NCBI RefSeq assembly: GCF_036320965.1
Contig: NC_092281.1
Location: 6,904,392-6,968,391, forward strand
Source of the DNA: Panulirus ornatus
Taxonomy: Eukaryota; Arthropoda; Malacostraca; Decapoda; Palinuridae
Direction: 5' to 3'
DNA: 64,000 bases
Below are positions 32,476 to 45,756 of this stretch, piece by piece; position 1 is the first letter of the stretch; the number at the start of each line of letters is the position of its first letter. Under the pieces are notes generated by a model that made no database searches, had not been told where the DNA came from, and saw nothing but the letters and a program-made list of their open reading frames with translations. The position numbers and the translations under genes were made by a program.

Positions 32476-33993
32476 GTGGAGGGGGGGGGTTACCACCCAA
32501 AGGACCCCCCTCTCCCCCATACCTTATCAGAGGATGCTGCCCCTCCCTGCTCCCCCCTCCCTCCCAGCCAGCGGTGGTGGCAGTATGGACCTTTAATTAG
32601 CGGTATTGATTCAGCCATGAGGGAAGGAAGCCACGTCGTGAGATGATGGGCTGCAGTGGTGATGTAGCGGAGGATGGTGGTGACTTCCTCCTCGTCACGT
32701 TGCCCCTCCCTCAAACCTCTCCCTCTCTTTCCTCCTACGTTTGCTTGCTGTGGACATTCGCTTGCATTGCATACGTTACCTACGGAGCCCTTCTCCCCCC
32801 AGGTTTCGCTAGAAGTACAAGACAGAACTTTCCCTCGTTTATAAACCATCAGGTACTGGTCATGAGGAGCCAGGGAGTGCAGGGGGGAGGGGAGTTGATT
32901 GGTCGACTCTGTTGAAGGTACTCGCCTCCACCCCAACCACACCCCATCCATGAGATCGATAAACAAGAACGATTACTAGTGACCTTTACAGTTCAACCCC
33001 TCAACCCCTTTGTCTGCGCCTGAACCATTTGTTTGCTTTTGAACCCCTTTGTTTGCACTTCAAACACCTTTTGTTTGCACGCCCACACACATTTTTCATA
33101 TTCAGGCTTTATGCTCACGGCTGAAGGGGTTCGATGGCTGTTTACAGTTATTTCGTCTTCTGTGTAATGTGCTTTGCGTGCATGATGTACGTCTTGTGAC
33201 TGTGCATCATCTGGTTTTGATGACTCGTCTCTCTTGAGCCGGAAATCGTGATGACGGGTTGAAGTGGGGCTGATAAACCCTTTTACAGACGAATAACCAG
33301 TTAGGAAACATGTCTGTGGCGGACGGGAGGATCACTGGGTATGTGAGGGGCGTGGGGGAGGAGGAGGAGGCTGGAGGTGGTGTGTGGACAGAGGTGACAG
33401 GAAAGGGAAAGTTGGAGGACGTCACACGTGGTTCCCTCGGGGGCACATAATTGTGACATCCGGCAGACGGGGTTCCCTCTAGGGAGACACGTACTGTCAC
33501 ACCCATCTCACTCGGGGGTTCTTTCTCCCCACGGTGGGAACTCTTCCCTACCTGGACAGGAGACGGGGAAGACCGGCGGCAGCAGCGGCCGCCGCCCATC
33601 AGCATCCCAGAGCGTGAAGTCGGGGACTTCCCGAGTCCATGGCTACAGTCCTTCCCCAGAAGGTTAGGGGACTCTTTTGGGCCAGCCAGAAGATATTGAC
33701 CTGGAATGACCTGGATCGTAGCCGTCAGACCCATGATCCTCCACCGCACGTGCTGGAGGCAGGCCGGTGTAAAGCGATGGAGGACTACTGGGAGGGAAGA
33801 GAGATATTGCAGGGTGAGGGAGGGCAGTGGGATGGAGAGTGGAGGGTGATGTTCTAGTTACATTATCGAACCACCCACCAGAGGCACCGGTTTGGAACTC
33901 GTGCTAATTAAAGCTGTACAACCTGTTGTTGAACCTCCCGTGATGGCGATGTGTGTCTGGGCGGCCTTCGTCCCTCTGACACCGTCGCAGTTG

Positions 33994-33995
<2 letters not shown>
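32476..33995. other. Non-coding stretch
   Basis: Poly-G at 32480-32488. A small 20-25 bp tandem (ACCCCTTTGTTTGCACTT) at 32993-33085. The 158- and 180-codon minus-strand frames have no recognised domain. Confidence 0.4.

Positions 33996-34060
<65 letters not shown>
33996..34060. repeat. (AC)n microsatellite
   Basis: Pure AC run of about 65 bp. Confidence 0.98.
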
Positions 34061-34063
<3 letters not shown>

Positions 34064-34307
34064 GGCATGAATGCATTCGTTAAAAGCTCCGTTGAGTCTT
34101 GGGGTTTCCAGGCGTGTTGGTCTGGAGGTGCTAGTTTTTGGATGTATGGGGCCTTAGTGTTATAGCTTAATTGGGTCCATGTGTGGAACGCGTCACTTGA
34201 TCGTCCGTATTAGACGCCGCCGCTAACCTTCCCTAACTGTTAACCTCGTCAGTGATCCACTTCGAAGGTCGTAACATAACCCAAGACTTGCCGTGCTGAG
34301 TCTAACC

Positions 34308-34595
34308 TCACTCAGGCCATTTGACCCAGTGCACCTTCGCCTCTGTCTTGTGTCTCTTTCCTCGTATTGTGGAGATGATTCCTGTGTCTGCTCCCAGCAA
34401 CTGGCTGAACCCGTTGCTTGAAGGACGAACTCGCGTCTTGTTTCCTAGACGTGAGTGACGGGCACGGGGAACTGTTACCGTTCTTTTGGATGTTATCCAA
34501 ATTGGAGTCTCGTACACCGCCGTGGATGAGCCGCTCACGGCTTCCCTTCTGTTGGTCTGCTTGGCCATTGGCATTTCCGAATACCTTCCTGCTAT
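34308..34595 (-). other. Unassigned open region next to (ATT)n
   Basis: Two minus-strand frames stay open together (102 and 137 codons). The first reads MAKQTNRREAVSGSSTAV... and VHWVKWPE near its end and is not low-complexity outside the trinucleotide tract. No family is recognised. It may be a fragment of a dispersed repeat that ends in (TAA)n. I do not call it a gene. Confidence 0.3.
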
Positions 34596-34612
34596 TATTA
34601 TTATCATTATTA

Positions 34613-34654
<42 letters not shown>

Positions 34655-34683
34655 GTATTAGTAGTAGTAGTAGTAGTAGTAGT
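34596..34683. repeat. (ATT)n and (AGT)n compound microsatellite
   Basis: ATT run with ATC interruptions, then AGT run at about 34663-34683. Confidence 0.97.
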
Positions 34684-35147
34684 ATCTTTAGTTGCCCTTA
34701 GAGCAATACTTAGTATAACTGACAAAATTTCGAATCATTTGCCATGCAGGTTGAGTAACAAAGTTTAAAAGGAGAGTTTTATCCGATTTATGACGAGTGG
34801 GATTGGGACATAGCTCCTATATAAGTGAGGAGTCCTCAGTATAAGTGAGGAGTTCAAAATATGTCGAGCGGTGGCCGTCAGTTGTGTGTATGCCCCCTCG
34901 CCCTAACGTCTGCCCCCCCAGCCGTGAAGGAGACGGCCGCCTTTTAGAGTTGAGTAGGAGTGCTTGTGGCTAGCTTGAGGTGAGGCGAGGCGGGGTAGTA
35001 AGGGAATTGGTGTGTGGCAGGATAGGGGATGAAATGGAGCGTGGTGGGGAGGTCGCCCGCTGGACGGGACTACATGATTTGATTTTTCTAAAATAGAAGT
35101 TGGGTCAACGACCTTCGTGGTGATGATTAAAGGGAACAGGACAGAGG

Positions 35148-35151
<4 letters not shown>
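34684..35151. other. Non-coding stretch
   Basis: A short duplication (TATAAGTGAGGAGT) at 34819-34852. Nothing else seen. Confidence 0.45.
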
Positions 35152-35226
<75 letters not shown>

Positions 35227-35232
35227 ACTTGA

Positions 35233-35306
<74 letters not shown>
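35152..35306. repeat. (TC)n / (AC)n compound microsatellite
   Basis: TC run 35152-35225 and AC run 35233-35306 separated by about 8 bp: about 150 bp of dinucleotide repeats. Confidence 0.98.
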
Positions 35307-35309
<3 letters not shown>

Positions 35310-35495
35310 CACCCTCTAGCATGCCGGCGTCGAGTACCCCCCGGCTGGTCCGGCCCGGCCCACCGATGCTGGACCAGCGGTCCAGCAGGTCTTAACGAGA
35401 GGTCATCATGGATTATTCTAGAGGCTCTCTCACGTGGTGCTGCTGTGGTGGTGGGGGGGGGGGGGGCAGCGTGTGTGCTGGAGCCACTGACAGCT
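35307..35495. other. Short non-coding stretch with poly-G
   Basis: Poly-G at 35453-35466. Confidence 0.6.
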
Positions 35496-35735
35496 GTGTG
35501 AGGGACTTGGGGTATGCTGTGTTAGGAACTTGGGGGATTCTTATGCTTTGTTAAGAGACTTGGGGATTCTTTTGCTGTTACAGACTTGGGATGTGGGGAT
35601 TCGCGAGCTGTGTTATGGACCGCAAGGGAATTATCCCGCTGTGTGAGGAATTAGGGGGAGACTCGTGTGTTATGGCAGGGTCTTTTAGAGGATTCTCACG
35701 ATGTGGTTGGGACTGGAGGGGTCTCACGTGTCGTG
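35496..35735 (+). repeat. Irregular minisatellite, about 30-bp unit
   Basis: About eight diverged units built on GTGTTAGGAACTTGGGGGAT-TCTTATGCT. Confidence 0.75.
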
Positions 35736-36320
35736 TCGGGAGACCCAGCCGAGTCTGGGCCCCGGAGCTATGCTAATGAATCCCTGACCTTCGGGGAGGT
35801 GCTGGTGGTGGAGATGACGGTGTGGTTAAGTCGGCCAGGTGGTAGTGGTGGGCCAAGGTCCTGTCTCTACACCGTGCCTCACACACACGCCTGCCTGCGT
35901 GGCTGGACCTGATGCTGCTTACCACGACGCGCTCACGCCGCCCAGGTTTTCGTCTTCTTCAGGTCCTGTTAAAGTCCTTCCTAGGGCTATGTGCCTCATT
36001 AAAGATTTTGAGCTGCGTTTTCTAGCTCTAAACTTTCCATTTGTCTAGGTATACATAGACTAGAATCTCTTCAGATTGGGTGAGACGTGATTTCTGGTCT
36101 TGGTGGGTGTGTGTGCGCGGGGGGGAGGCGGGATTTGTAGCATTCCTCCCCACCCCGAACGGGTCGTGCTTACTCCAACCCCCCCCCCCCCCCCCAGCTA
36201 CATCCACCCCGTACCCTCACACTTTACCCCCCTTCCCCCCCGCACCCAGCCACATCCATCCCCTCCCCTGAGGGTGGTCCCCCAGTGTGAGTCATGGGCG
36301 GGCGTCTGTCTGTTCAAACC
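35736..36320. other. Non-coding stretch with poly-C
   Basis: Poly-C of about 17 at 36179-36195 within a CCCC-rich patch. Confidence 0.5.
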
Positions 36321-36368
36321 CCAGACCAGACCAGACCAGACCAGGCTAGACCAGACTAGACCAGACGG
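36321..36368 (+). repeat. (CCAGA)n pentanucleotide array
   Basis: About nine units of CCAGA with GCTAGA and CTAGA variants. Confidence 0.93.
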
Positions 36369-36489
36369 ATCGAGACGGCTCCCCACCCCCACCTTCCCCT
36401 GCTCGTCAGGTCTCCCTCCTCATTGATCTTCCCACATACGTACATAGACAGCTGTCGCGAATTCCCTTCTCCTGATTTTCATGATATTA

Positions 36490-36518
36490 ATGATGATGAT
36501 GATGATGATGATGATGAT
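36490..36518. repeat. (ATG)n microsatellite
   Basis: Short pure ATG run. Confidence 0.95.
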
Positions 36519-36563
36519 AATAATGTGTAGGGTGTGGAGATCCGGGCAGGTATCAGGTCCTTT

Positions 36564-36575
36564 ATATATATATAT

Positions 36576-36657
<82 letters not shown>

Positions 36658-36672
36658 GTATATATATATATA
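36564..36672. repeat. (TA)n microsatellite
   Basis: About 109 bp with a few interruptions (AAA, TGTATATG). Confidence 0.97.
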
Positions 36673-38041
36673 TTTGCAGTGCTTTTGAGGGTGCAAGTGG
36701 GGAAGGTATGTAGGGGGAGGGAGGAAGGTGGCGGGGAACGTACCAAAGTATTTTGTTCCGGTTAACTAACTTAAAAAAAAAAAAAAAGGCCCCCTCCCCC
36801 CCTCCCCCTCGAGTCGTGAAGCGGTACATCCGGGATGCCAGATCCCATCCCATCGCGGTGGTACTGAAACGTGTAAGGGCGTTGATTTTCTCCCTCCCAC
36901 CACCCCTTACCCCCCTTCGAGTGGGACATGGCCGCATCCCGGATGTCACACGGTATCCCAGGGAATAAGAGTCTTATTAACATGATAATGAAGTCCTCCA
37001 AGGTGAGGTGAACTGTCCCACTGTGCTTGCATCTCTTACTGCCCGTGAGGTCCCCTGTGGGATCTACCCCCTGGGGTTCCATCACCCGGGGTTTTGCTTG
37101 TATGAGGAGCAGTATCCCATCCTTAGGAACGTGGGGGGGGGGGGATGTAGAGGGGCAGGGGGGGGTGGATTAGAGGACACCAAGAGGGTGAAAGGTAGGA
37201 AGGGACGAGGTGCATCAGGGATTTAAGTACTCCCAGGGGACTGTATGGTTGACCTGAGTCCCCCGGGAGACGGTAGTGGGTGACCCGGAATGATCTGGGT
37301 CCCCCTCCAGGAGACTCCGGTGACCCGGAGTGACCTAGGTCTCCTAGGTGACGGATCTAGGTCTCCTAGGAGACGGACAAGGCGGTTCCCTCATTATTGA
37401 TCACCCATGGAGACGCATGCCAGGCATCGTTATTGCCAATATCATTATACTCTTGCGAAAGCGATAACCATCTGTATTGACCCTACCTGCTCCTGGATAC
37501 GTCGCTCGCAGCTGTGTTGATGCTGATGTGTCCCAGTGTTGGTACAGCACTTGTTGTAGAGGCTGTATTGACTATGAACATTCTCATCATCACTGTAATA
37601 CATCAGTTGCTGTGGTGATGGATGCTGTAGTTCATACATACACACAAACCTAACCAATGCCATCATTTCTGTAACGTTCCTCGTCGTCCAGGACCGAAGT
37701 TCGTAGCGAGTGTGTGAGCAGGTAGGTGTTCCGTCCTGAGATGGGATCCAGCTCACTCGGTATTGATTGGCACCGGACCAGACCTCCCGTCTCCTCCACC
37801 GTCTCGCACACCCCGTCTCCCGAAGTCTCCAGCGTGTCGTGGGGGGAGGGGTGGGGGATGGCAACTCGTCTCTTGAACGACCACTGGAGGTGAAGTTGGG
37901 GCCGAGATTTTGGTGTAAGAGACGTTGTCGGTCGACTGATTTTGTGTGTGAGAGAGATGGTAGGATGATGTATGGTAGGACTATGATGGGTTTTGTAAAG
38001 TGTTTCGTCGTGTTGGTAAGGCGTTAACACTGTGAGGGAAC

Positions 38042-38045
<4 letters not shown>
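36673..38045. other. Non-coding stretch
   Basis: Poly-A at 36773-36787. A minisatellite of about 22-40 bp at 37256-37385 (GGTGACCCGGAGTGACCTAG, and the dyad CCTAGGTCTCCTAGG). Remaining open frames have no domain. Confidence 0.45.

Positions 38046-38102
<57 letters not shown>
38046..38102. repeat. (GA)n microsatellite
   Basis: Pure GA run. Confidence 0.98.
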
Positions 38103-38104
<2 letters not shown>

Positions 38105-38190
38105 CTTAAACGTTGAGTGAGGGCGGCGGGTCGTTAATATGATTGCATCATGTGGGAGCACGTGGGCAAGGGAGTGGCCATGGGGAGGGA
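38102..38190 (+). repeat. Local duplicated segment, copy 1
   Basis: GGTCTTAAACGTTG, GATTGCATCATG and CACGTGGG..GG..GTGGCC occur in the same order at 39117-39205. Confidence 0.75.
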
Positions 38191-38995
38191 GGGGTTCTAC
38201 GCTCGGACGGGGAATTAGGAAGGGCAGTGTGGAATGGGTTAGAAATAATAAGTGGACATCTACCCCGTCCCCTCCCCTCCCTCTTATCCTTCACCCTCCA
38301 TCTGCAGTGAGGGTGTGGGTGTGGTTGTGGGTGTGGGTGAGGGTGAGGGGATGAAGATTCGTCGTTCTTAAGGACAACTCAAAATGCAACTTGAGAACAT
38401 ATCTTTATATATGATTTTATCAAGGATCTCTTAATGTGAGACAGAAGCACTAGAGCACCTTGAAACTTCATCAAAAAACAATGTACATATTTTTGCAAAA
38501 CGTGTATGATACAGAGTGTGTGTATGATTAACATTTACGAATGTTTTATAATTCTCATATTAATAAAGAAAACTTTTTTTTCGCAATGATCTCGTCATCC
38601 GTAACGCACAGGTAACCGTCTGTGTCTTAAGTCGTACGTTTGGAGTTCACCTCCTCTCCCCCTGCAACGTCTCCGTCAGGAGTTCTCACTGGAGCAGTGA
38701 ATCGTTTTCGGAAGGTTCCATTGGCCCGGATTAGATCTGCGCATGCGTGCTGTGATTACCTTATGGCGAGGAATCGATTTGGTTACGTTACGTATGTGGT
38801 AAGGCAGGTGAGGTTAGGTTTTGGTCATTACGTCGTTGTGATTCACAAAATTGCTCAACCCTCAGAAGTCTACTCATGCGCAGAGCTGGTGTGATGACGT
38901 CGTGTGTGGGTGACGCCCGGCACTGTGACCCTGATCTGAGCTGCACTTAAGAACTAACACTACACAATCTGACATTGTAAACTTTGTCTTATATT
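38191..38995. other. Non-coding stretch
   Basis: G-rich GTGGGTGTGG tandem at 38308-38350. AT-rich 38390-38580. No gene recognised. Confidence 0.45.
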
Positions 38996-39083
38996 CCGTA
39001 TATATACGATGTATTATATACCGTTTATATGCGATATATCATATACTGTATATATACGATGTATAATACACCGTTTATCGGTG
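38996..39083 (+). repeat. Minisatellite, 25-bp unit in 50-bp dimers
   Basis: Units 38996-39020, 39021-39045, 39046-39070 and a partial at 39071. Units 1 and 3 are most alike (CGTATATATACGATGTAT core vs TGTATATATACGATGTAT), as are 2 and 4 (CCGTTTAT), which indicates a dimeric repeat. Confidence 0.9.
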
Positions 39084-39116
39084 ATTTTGGGAGAGGGAGT
39101 GGAGTGGGAGAGGCGA

Positions 39117-39205
39117 AGTCTTAAACGTTGCGTGCGTGCGGTCTGGCGGGTTGGTCGGTGATTGCATCATGGTGGAACACGTGGGAGGGTTGGTGGCCTT
39201 TTAGG
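39117..39205 (+). repeat. Local duplicated segment, copy 2
   Basis: Partner of 38102-38190, about 1.0 kb away, same orientation. Both copies directly follow a GA-rich tract. Confidence 0.75.
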
Positions 39206-40607
39206 CAGGAAGGTGCGGCGGAGAGAGTGTGGGGAGAGGAGTGTCTGGGGAGAGTTTGGTGGAGGGTTTGGGGGAGAGGGGGAGGGGGTCAGGAGAGGGA
39301 CATGCACGGACATGATGCGTGTGACACAGAAACACACCAGCTTCCGGGCCAGCCCTCGCCTTACAGGACCCCAACACGACCACACAGACGCCCGGGCCTG
39401 GATATGCATGTAGAGGAGGTTGTTGGTATGACCTCGTGAAACCTGGGTGAACTTTATGACCAGGTCAAGGAAGATGCAAGAACTAGTGGGGTCTGGTCGA
39501 GCCCTACGTGGCGTCTGCTTCAACGTGACTTCTACGCGAGTAACCACAGGGAACACACGCCCCCGTTTCTATACCGTTTCATCGGAGCCTTTGACTGTGA
39601 GGGAGGAAGGGTTCAAGGGTGGGTGGGTAAACACCCCAGGAAATGCCCTACATGACCATGCGCGCCGGTGGGTCGGTATATACGCCGGCCACGTGAAGGG
39701 AACTCCAGAGCGGAGAGAAAAGCGTCGGCGGCCGCGTACTACAACAGTCTCCAGCCCGGCTCTTCTTCTAGAACCTTCCAGGAACGTCTTTTGCTCCGCC
39801 TTCGTACCATTTTTTTCCCCTGCTGTCGCTAAGGGCGTTTTCTGTGTTATCTGGTGAAGGTATCTGCTGCGTTGGCTGTTCTACATACCAGTGTCTCAAG
39901 TCTGTTCCTCAGAGTTCCTGGCATATTTCTGTGAACGTCGATGTTCACCTTTTTTTTGTCACAAGCCGGTTTGTGTTCAGTGGCTGTTCTCTTCTTTTTT
40001 ATTAGCACGTATCATTTGTACATTTCTTTTGTTCATTTCCATCTCTGTTCTTTAGATTTATCATGTATTTCATGTTTTTTTTGTCCTGTGTTATTTCAAT
40101 TTTTTGTCACATTTCGTTTGTTCATTCTTTAATCTGTTCTTCGTATGCCTCGTGTTTTTCGTGGTTATGGCCTCTGGTCTTCATATTTGCCGCTAACATA
40201 TTCTCTGCTTTCTTTCTTCGTTCTCTTCGTTTTCTTTCGCATTGCCTGTTTTGGTGTTTGGTTCGTCTGATTTGGTTTGTCCCATTCATTTATTGTGTGT
40301 TCTTCATATTTCTCTCGCATTCCCTGCGTGTATTATTTCTTCTTCATAATTGTCAGTTACGAGCATTTTTCACTGTGTTCTGTGCTACAGATGTTTCATA
40401 CGTCTTCTAGATGTTCCTCACACTATGTGGCCAAGTTTTGTTCTTACATGTTTCTCTCACTCACACTGAAGATGGATATAATGCACCCTGAGAGTTCTTA
40501 ATCTTATCGCCCCTCTCCAGTCTAAAAGGTCTGGTGGTCTTATTTCTGCCACCTACCCGTCACGTGTGGTGTTCTAGATGGTTCTGTCACCCACGAGTCG
40601 CCTCGCG

Positions 40608-40610
<3 letters not shown>
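39206..40610. other. Non-coding stretch with T-rich strand asymmetry
   Basis: From about 39930 to 40460 the + strand is strongly pyrimidine-rich (TTTGTTCATTTC-like words recur), giving Phe/Leu/Cys frames. No domain. Confidence 0.45.
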
Positions 40611-40662
<52 letters not shown>

Positions 40663-40706
40663 TCAGTGAAAAGGATTAGAGGAGAAAGTGGATGAAGGTC
40701 AAGGAG

Positions 40707-40770
<64 letters not shown>
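40611..40770. repeat. Two (GA)n microsatellites
   Basis: GA runs at 40611-40659 and 40709-40770, separated by 49 bp. Confidence 0.98.
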
Positions 40771-40773
<3 letters not shown>

Positions 40774-40997
40774 GGCCGCCCCACTCGTTCCCTTCGCTCA
40801 CGGAAAATTCCATTGTCGCTTGGCGGTGGTGCTTGGAGGGCGACCCGGACGAGGTGGGTCTGTTAGGGATGGTTGAGGGAGAGGAGAGGGAAGCGGGGTT
40901 CTTTTCAGATGTTAGGGGACTTGAGAGAGGGGGTGTTATCTGGCTCTGAGTAGGGGGGAGAAAAATGTTGGCTCCCCGTGCCGTGTTGTTACCATAT

Positions 40998-41020
40998 GTG
41001 TGTGTGTGTGTGTGTGTGTG
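40998..41020. repeat. (GT)n microsatellite
   Basis: Short pure GT run. Confidence 0.95.
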
Positions 41021-41149
41021 ATGCCGTAATGCGCATCATGCCCTTTTCTGATAAAGTTCCAGGGAATGATTAAGGACGTGATAACTAGTAATTCACTCTG
41101 TGATATTGGCGTGAAAACGTTTTTCTTTGTACTATTGCTTGCGTTTCCG

Positions 41150-41151
<2 letters not shown>

Positions 41152-41225
<74 letters not shown>
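41152..41225. repeat. (CA)n microsatellite
   Basis: Pure CA run of about 74 bp. Confidence 0.98.
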
Positions 41226-41226
<1 letters not shown>

Positions 41227-41546
41227 CTAGCTAAGGCAGTGGTGTGTGTGTATATACATGTATGAAGGAAGACATATATGCAAGGTTAAGAGACGGGAGC
41301 AACACGAGTGTAAAACATTCCTTCCCATGTGGTAACCACACAAATTATGATCTCACGCGCGTGTATGTCACACTTAGAGTGACTCCATCAAAGCCTGTCG
41401 TTACCGCTGTGATCCTGCTTCGTACTTATCAAAAGATGTATTAACTTCCAGGTATTTTTTGACCATAAGGTAGATCGCAAGTTTACAAAGAAATTTATTT
41501 TATATTCGTGTATTTTTCAACTGCACCGAATTCATATATATACGGC

Positions 41547-41548
<2 letters not shown>
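41226..41548. other. Non-coding stretch
   Basis: AT-rich; nothing recognised. Confidence 0.5.
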
Positions 41549-41610
<62 letters not shown>

Positions 41611-41614
41611 ATTT

Positions 41615-41677
<63 letters not shown>
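41549..41677. repeat. (GA)n / (TA)n compound microsatellite
   Basis: GA run 41549-41609 and TA run 41618-41677 with an 8-bp spacer. Confidence 0.98.
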
Positions 41678-41679
<2 letters not shown>

Positions 41680-42534
41680 CAGCATAACAATTGTACGTAA
41701 ATACGTCAGACTAACACGGTATCAAAATGGATTTATAAATACGGTACGAAAAGATGTTAATAAGTTATCATTGGATTTCATTATCTCAGCGTACGACCGT
41801 AATAAGATCAGGAAAATTTGTAGATAAGACGTGGCAGGAGGACTCAGTGTGCTGGGGAGCGTGGCTGTGCCAGCGAAGGTGCAGGTGATAACGTTCGTTC
41901 TGTCTCATGAAAACAACACGAAGTTTAAACTTTCATGTCGACGCTCTGTTGTCAGATTTATTTTTTTTCTCCTATTTGGCGTGGTAGTGTGGTGACTGCC
42001 ATGATAAAGACTTGCGCAAACATTTTTTTGAACGTATATTACGCTTTGAACTAAATGAAACACAGGCAGAGGGTTATCTGCCAAAATTGTTCAGGGAAGA
42101 TGCCAGAATTTCCACTTTTCACTAAGTACCGTCGGATTGTGAATTACGTTATGTCTGAGATCCCTTCGCTCACGGTTAACAAATGGAATATAAGTATATG
42201 ATGTTAAAGAATATATATATATATCATGTACTTCCTTCCATCTTAAAATCGAAGAGGTAATGTCTTTAGAAGCTATGTTGCTGTTCAGGTCGCCAGAGCC
42301 TCCCTCGAGTATGTCGCTGTTCAAATATCTCTCTCTAACACGAAGACTAATATCAGCGCGATGAGGTGGTGATGGTTGTGTGAAGTGCCCTCGACGGCCG
42401 TTCTCGGGAACCATCCCGGTGTGAGAAGGACTGCCTTGTGGACCAGGACCCAGGTGGTTTGGATAGAGACTAAGTCGTCATATTGAGTGCTTGCCTTAGA
42501 GCTCATAAATTGTAAACTTAGTCCCAGAATGAGC

Positions 42535-42539
<5 letters not shown>
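41678..42539. other. AT-rich non-coding stretch
   Basis: No domain or repeat recognised. Confidence 0.5.

Positions 42540-42585
<46 letters not shown>
42540..42585. repeat. (TC)n microsatellite
   Basis: Pure TC run. Confidence 0.98.
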
Positions 42586-42588
<3 letters not shown>

Positions 42589-43413
42589 TAATAGAGGTAA
42601 GGCCAGGTAGCAGAAGCAGGTCCTTGCGTCATATCACCGAAGTCCTTAAAAATAATGACACAATCTTGGGCTCAGGTTGATAATGAAGAGTGTCAACCTT
42701 ACGAGAGGTACTGGACTCAGAACGACACACCCATTCCTGTCTTCCATGAACAGACGATATCATTAATGCATTGGACATTCTTGAAGGACACCAACACGAA
42801 CGAAGAATAGTGACACCGACCGCGGAATATTAAGCAAATAAACAAATGTATGCCCAATCGGGAGAGTTAGAAACGTATTTCAATTTTTGATTTTAATTAT
42901 ACTTTTATAGTTTCCCAGTGGATTAAAGATATATTCTTACGTATTTTCACATACAAATCTTATACATTTTATGTGATGTTATGAAAATATTGAGTTATAT
43001 GACTGTACGTTGAGAATGTTGACACATACATACGTATAGGAGGGAAGTCGACGCGATGCTACTTTCCGTTTGACTACGGCGTCCTTCGTCCACTCAGATG
43101 AGCTGGACTTCCTCAAGTGTCCATGCTCCCGACAAGGGCAGAGTGCCTTTGTCTTCATAATGTGTCCGATGGATGACGTCCACGTACAGATTGGTTATGT
43201 ATGTATGTATGGTTAGCAGGCAGTAGGGGATGTGCAGGTGGCGAAGTACGAGCGGGTTCGGTATATCGGCTACCCTCGCTGGGTTACGACAGACTCTTAG
43301 GAGTCTTACGTCTAATGCCTCCCCCTCCCCCTGCCGTCTCCCCTACCCTCCCCTGTCGTGCCCTGTGGCCAGGAAGTGACAGGTCTGGCTCGCGGTGGTG
43401 GTGGTGACTGCTG

Positions 43414-43416
<3 letters not shown>
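42586..43416. other. Non-coding stretch
   Basis: AT-rich at 42830-43030. Nothing recognised. Confidence 0.5.

Positions 43417-43472
<56 letters not shown>
43417..43472. repeat. (GT)n microsatellite
   Basis: Pure GT run of about 56 bp. Confidence 0.98.
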
Positions 43473-44319
<847 letters not shown>

Positions 44320-44580
44320 AGATTGAAGGGAGGGACTGTTTACGTAGAAGTGGGAGGAATCGTATTTTATAGAAGTGTAGATGTGGGAAGAATTAGTTAT
44401 GCATAAGTAGGAGGAATTTTTGTAGAGTTTATATGGGTTGTTTACACAAGTGAAAGGAATTATTTCTATAGAAGTAGATGAAATTATTGATGCATTTTTT
44501 TCATATTGAAATGGGCGGCATTGTTTATACCGAAGTGAGCGGGATTATTTTTGTATGTGCTGAAGTGGGTGGGATTAATC
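44320..44580 (+). repeat. Irregular minisatellite, about 30-38 bp unit
   Basis: About seven diverged units built on AGAAGTGGGAGGAATTATTT. Confidence 0.7.
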
Positions 44581-45524
44581 ATATGACAGGTACAGGGTTG
44601 AAGGAAGTGTGCACGTGAGAGTTGAATGAACGAAGTCTTCAGTACGATGGTGAGGCTTGAAGGAAGTCTGAGCTTGTTGATCAGCCAGAAGGATGGGGAG
44701 GAAGGCTGCTGGAGGCAGACCAAAGTCTGATTTTAACAAAAGTACCTTAGGGCATCGGGAGAGTCCCAGTGTCGGGGGGTCACCTCCCCTGGTGACCTCT
44801 TGACACAGCTCTGTCTGACCTCCCGGGTCACAAGCCACGCTCTTCCCAGGCGGACAGGAAGTTCGGTCTAATCTCTTAACCCCTTGCTGACTCTCTCTGA
44901 CCTGAGGTGGCGTGGGTCAAGGCAGGGTCACCGAACCACTCAGGTGGGCGAATTCCAGTGATGTATCGTGTGGTGTGGCCCCTGAGTAACACTCCTTTAT
45001 TTTTTTTTTTTTTTTTTTTGCTTTGAGTCGTAACGAGGGCCCGGTGGGTCCCTGTGCTCACTGGGGCCCACTTGACACCCTCCAAAGTTATAGTACCCAT
45101 TAAAGTGCTATACTCGCCTACACCTATCATTTCTTTTATCTGTGTATGTAGTATCGAGAAGTAGAGATTCCAAGATTGGAATTATTCCGATGACCGCGTT
45201 GTGCACGACGCTGCAACCCTTAGGTTGTTAGAAAGGCCAGGTCTACAGATACCCCGAGGGTCGTACCGTCATGCTCCGGGGATTAATTAATTAAGAGCCC
45301 AACTTTACCGGACATTTGACAGCCACCCGGCTTGCTCCCCGAAATAATACCGCCTGTCTCGTCCCGTTTTCTGTTCGGTGGACAGTTTTGCCAGACCATT
45401 ATTAGTGCGGTGGGTTGTGTACGATCGGCTCATTAATATTAAGAACCTACCGTTCCGGGATCTCTCGTTGCGCCAGTGTTTTGCTGATTAACTTCTCGGT
45501 CCCAGTCATGTCCATGAACATTCC
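44581..45524. other. Non-coding stretch
   Basis: Poly-T at 44999-45019. One plus-oriented 21-bp motif copy at 45255-45276 (GAGGGTCGTACCGTCATGCT). No gene seen. Confidence 0.5.
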
Positions 45525-45725
45525 TCACCTTCTGTAGCATTTTGTACTGAATACATAAACTCATTCAGCTCCTGCTGTACCTTTCTGTACTGAATACATA
45601 AACTTTGCCTCAGCCTCTGTACCGTTTTGTATTGAAGTCATGTTGCTCCTTCAGTCTCTGTACCTCTTTATACTGAATAGATGTACATCTTTCAGTTTCT
45701 GTACAGTTTTGTGTTATATGTACAA
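45525..45725 (+). repeat. Irregular minisatellite, about 45-50 bp unit
   Basis: About four units built on CTGTAC(C)(G)TTTTGTACTGAATACAT followed by AAACTC.TTCAG. Isolated units recur at about 46105-46145. Confidence 0.75.
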
Positions 45726-45756
45726 ACTAATAAAAAAAAATCTTGGCAATTTTTGA

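Noticed and set aside
36100..36426. Pro-rich frames around 36.1-36.4 kb
   Set aside because: Caused by poly-C and CCAGA repeats.
38308..38350. Telomere-like G-rich repeat (GTGGGTGTGG)
   Set aside because: Units do not match the arthropod TTAGG telomere repeat and the tract is short and irregular.
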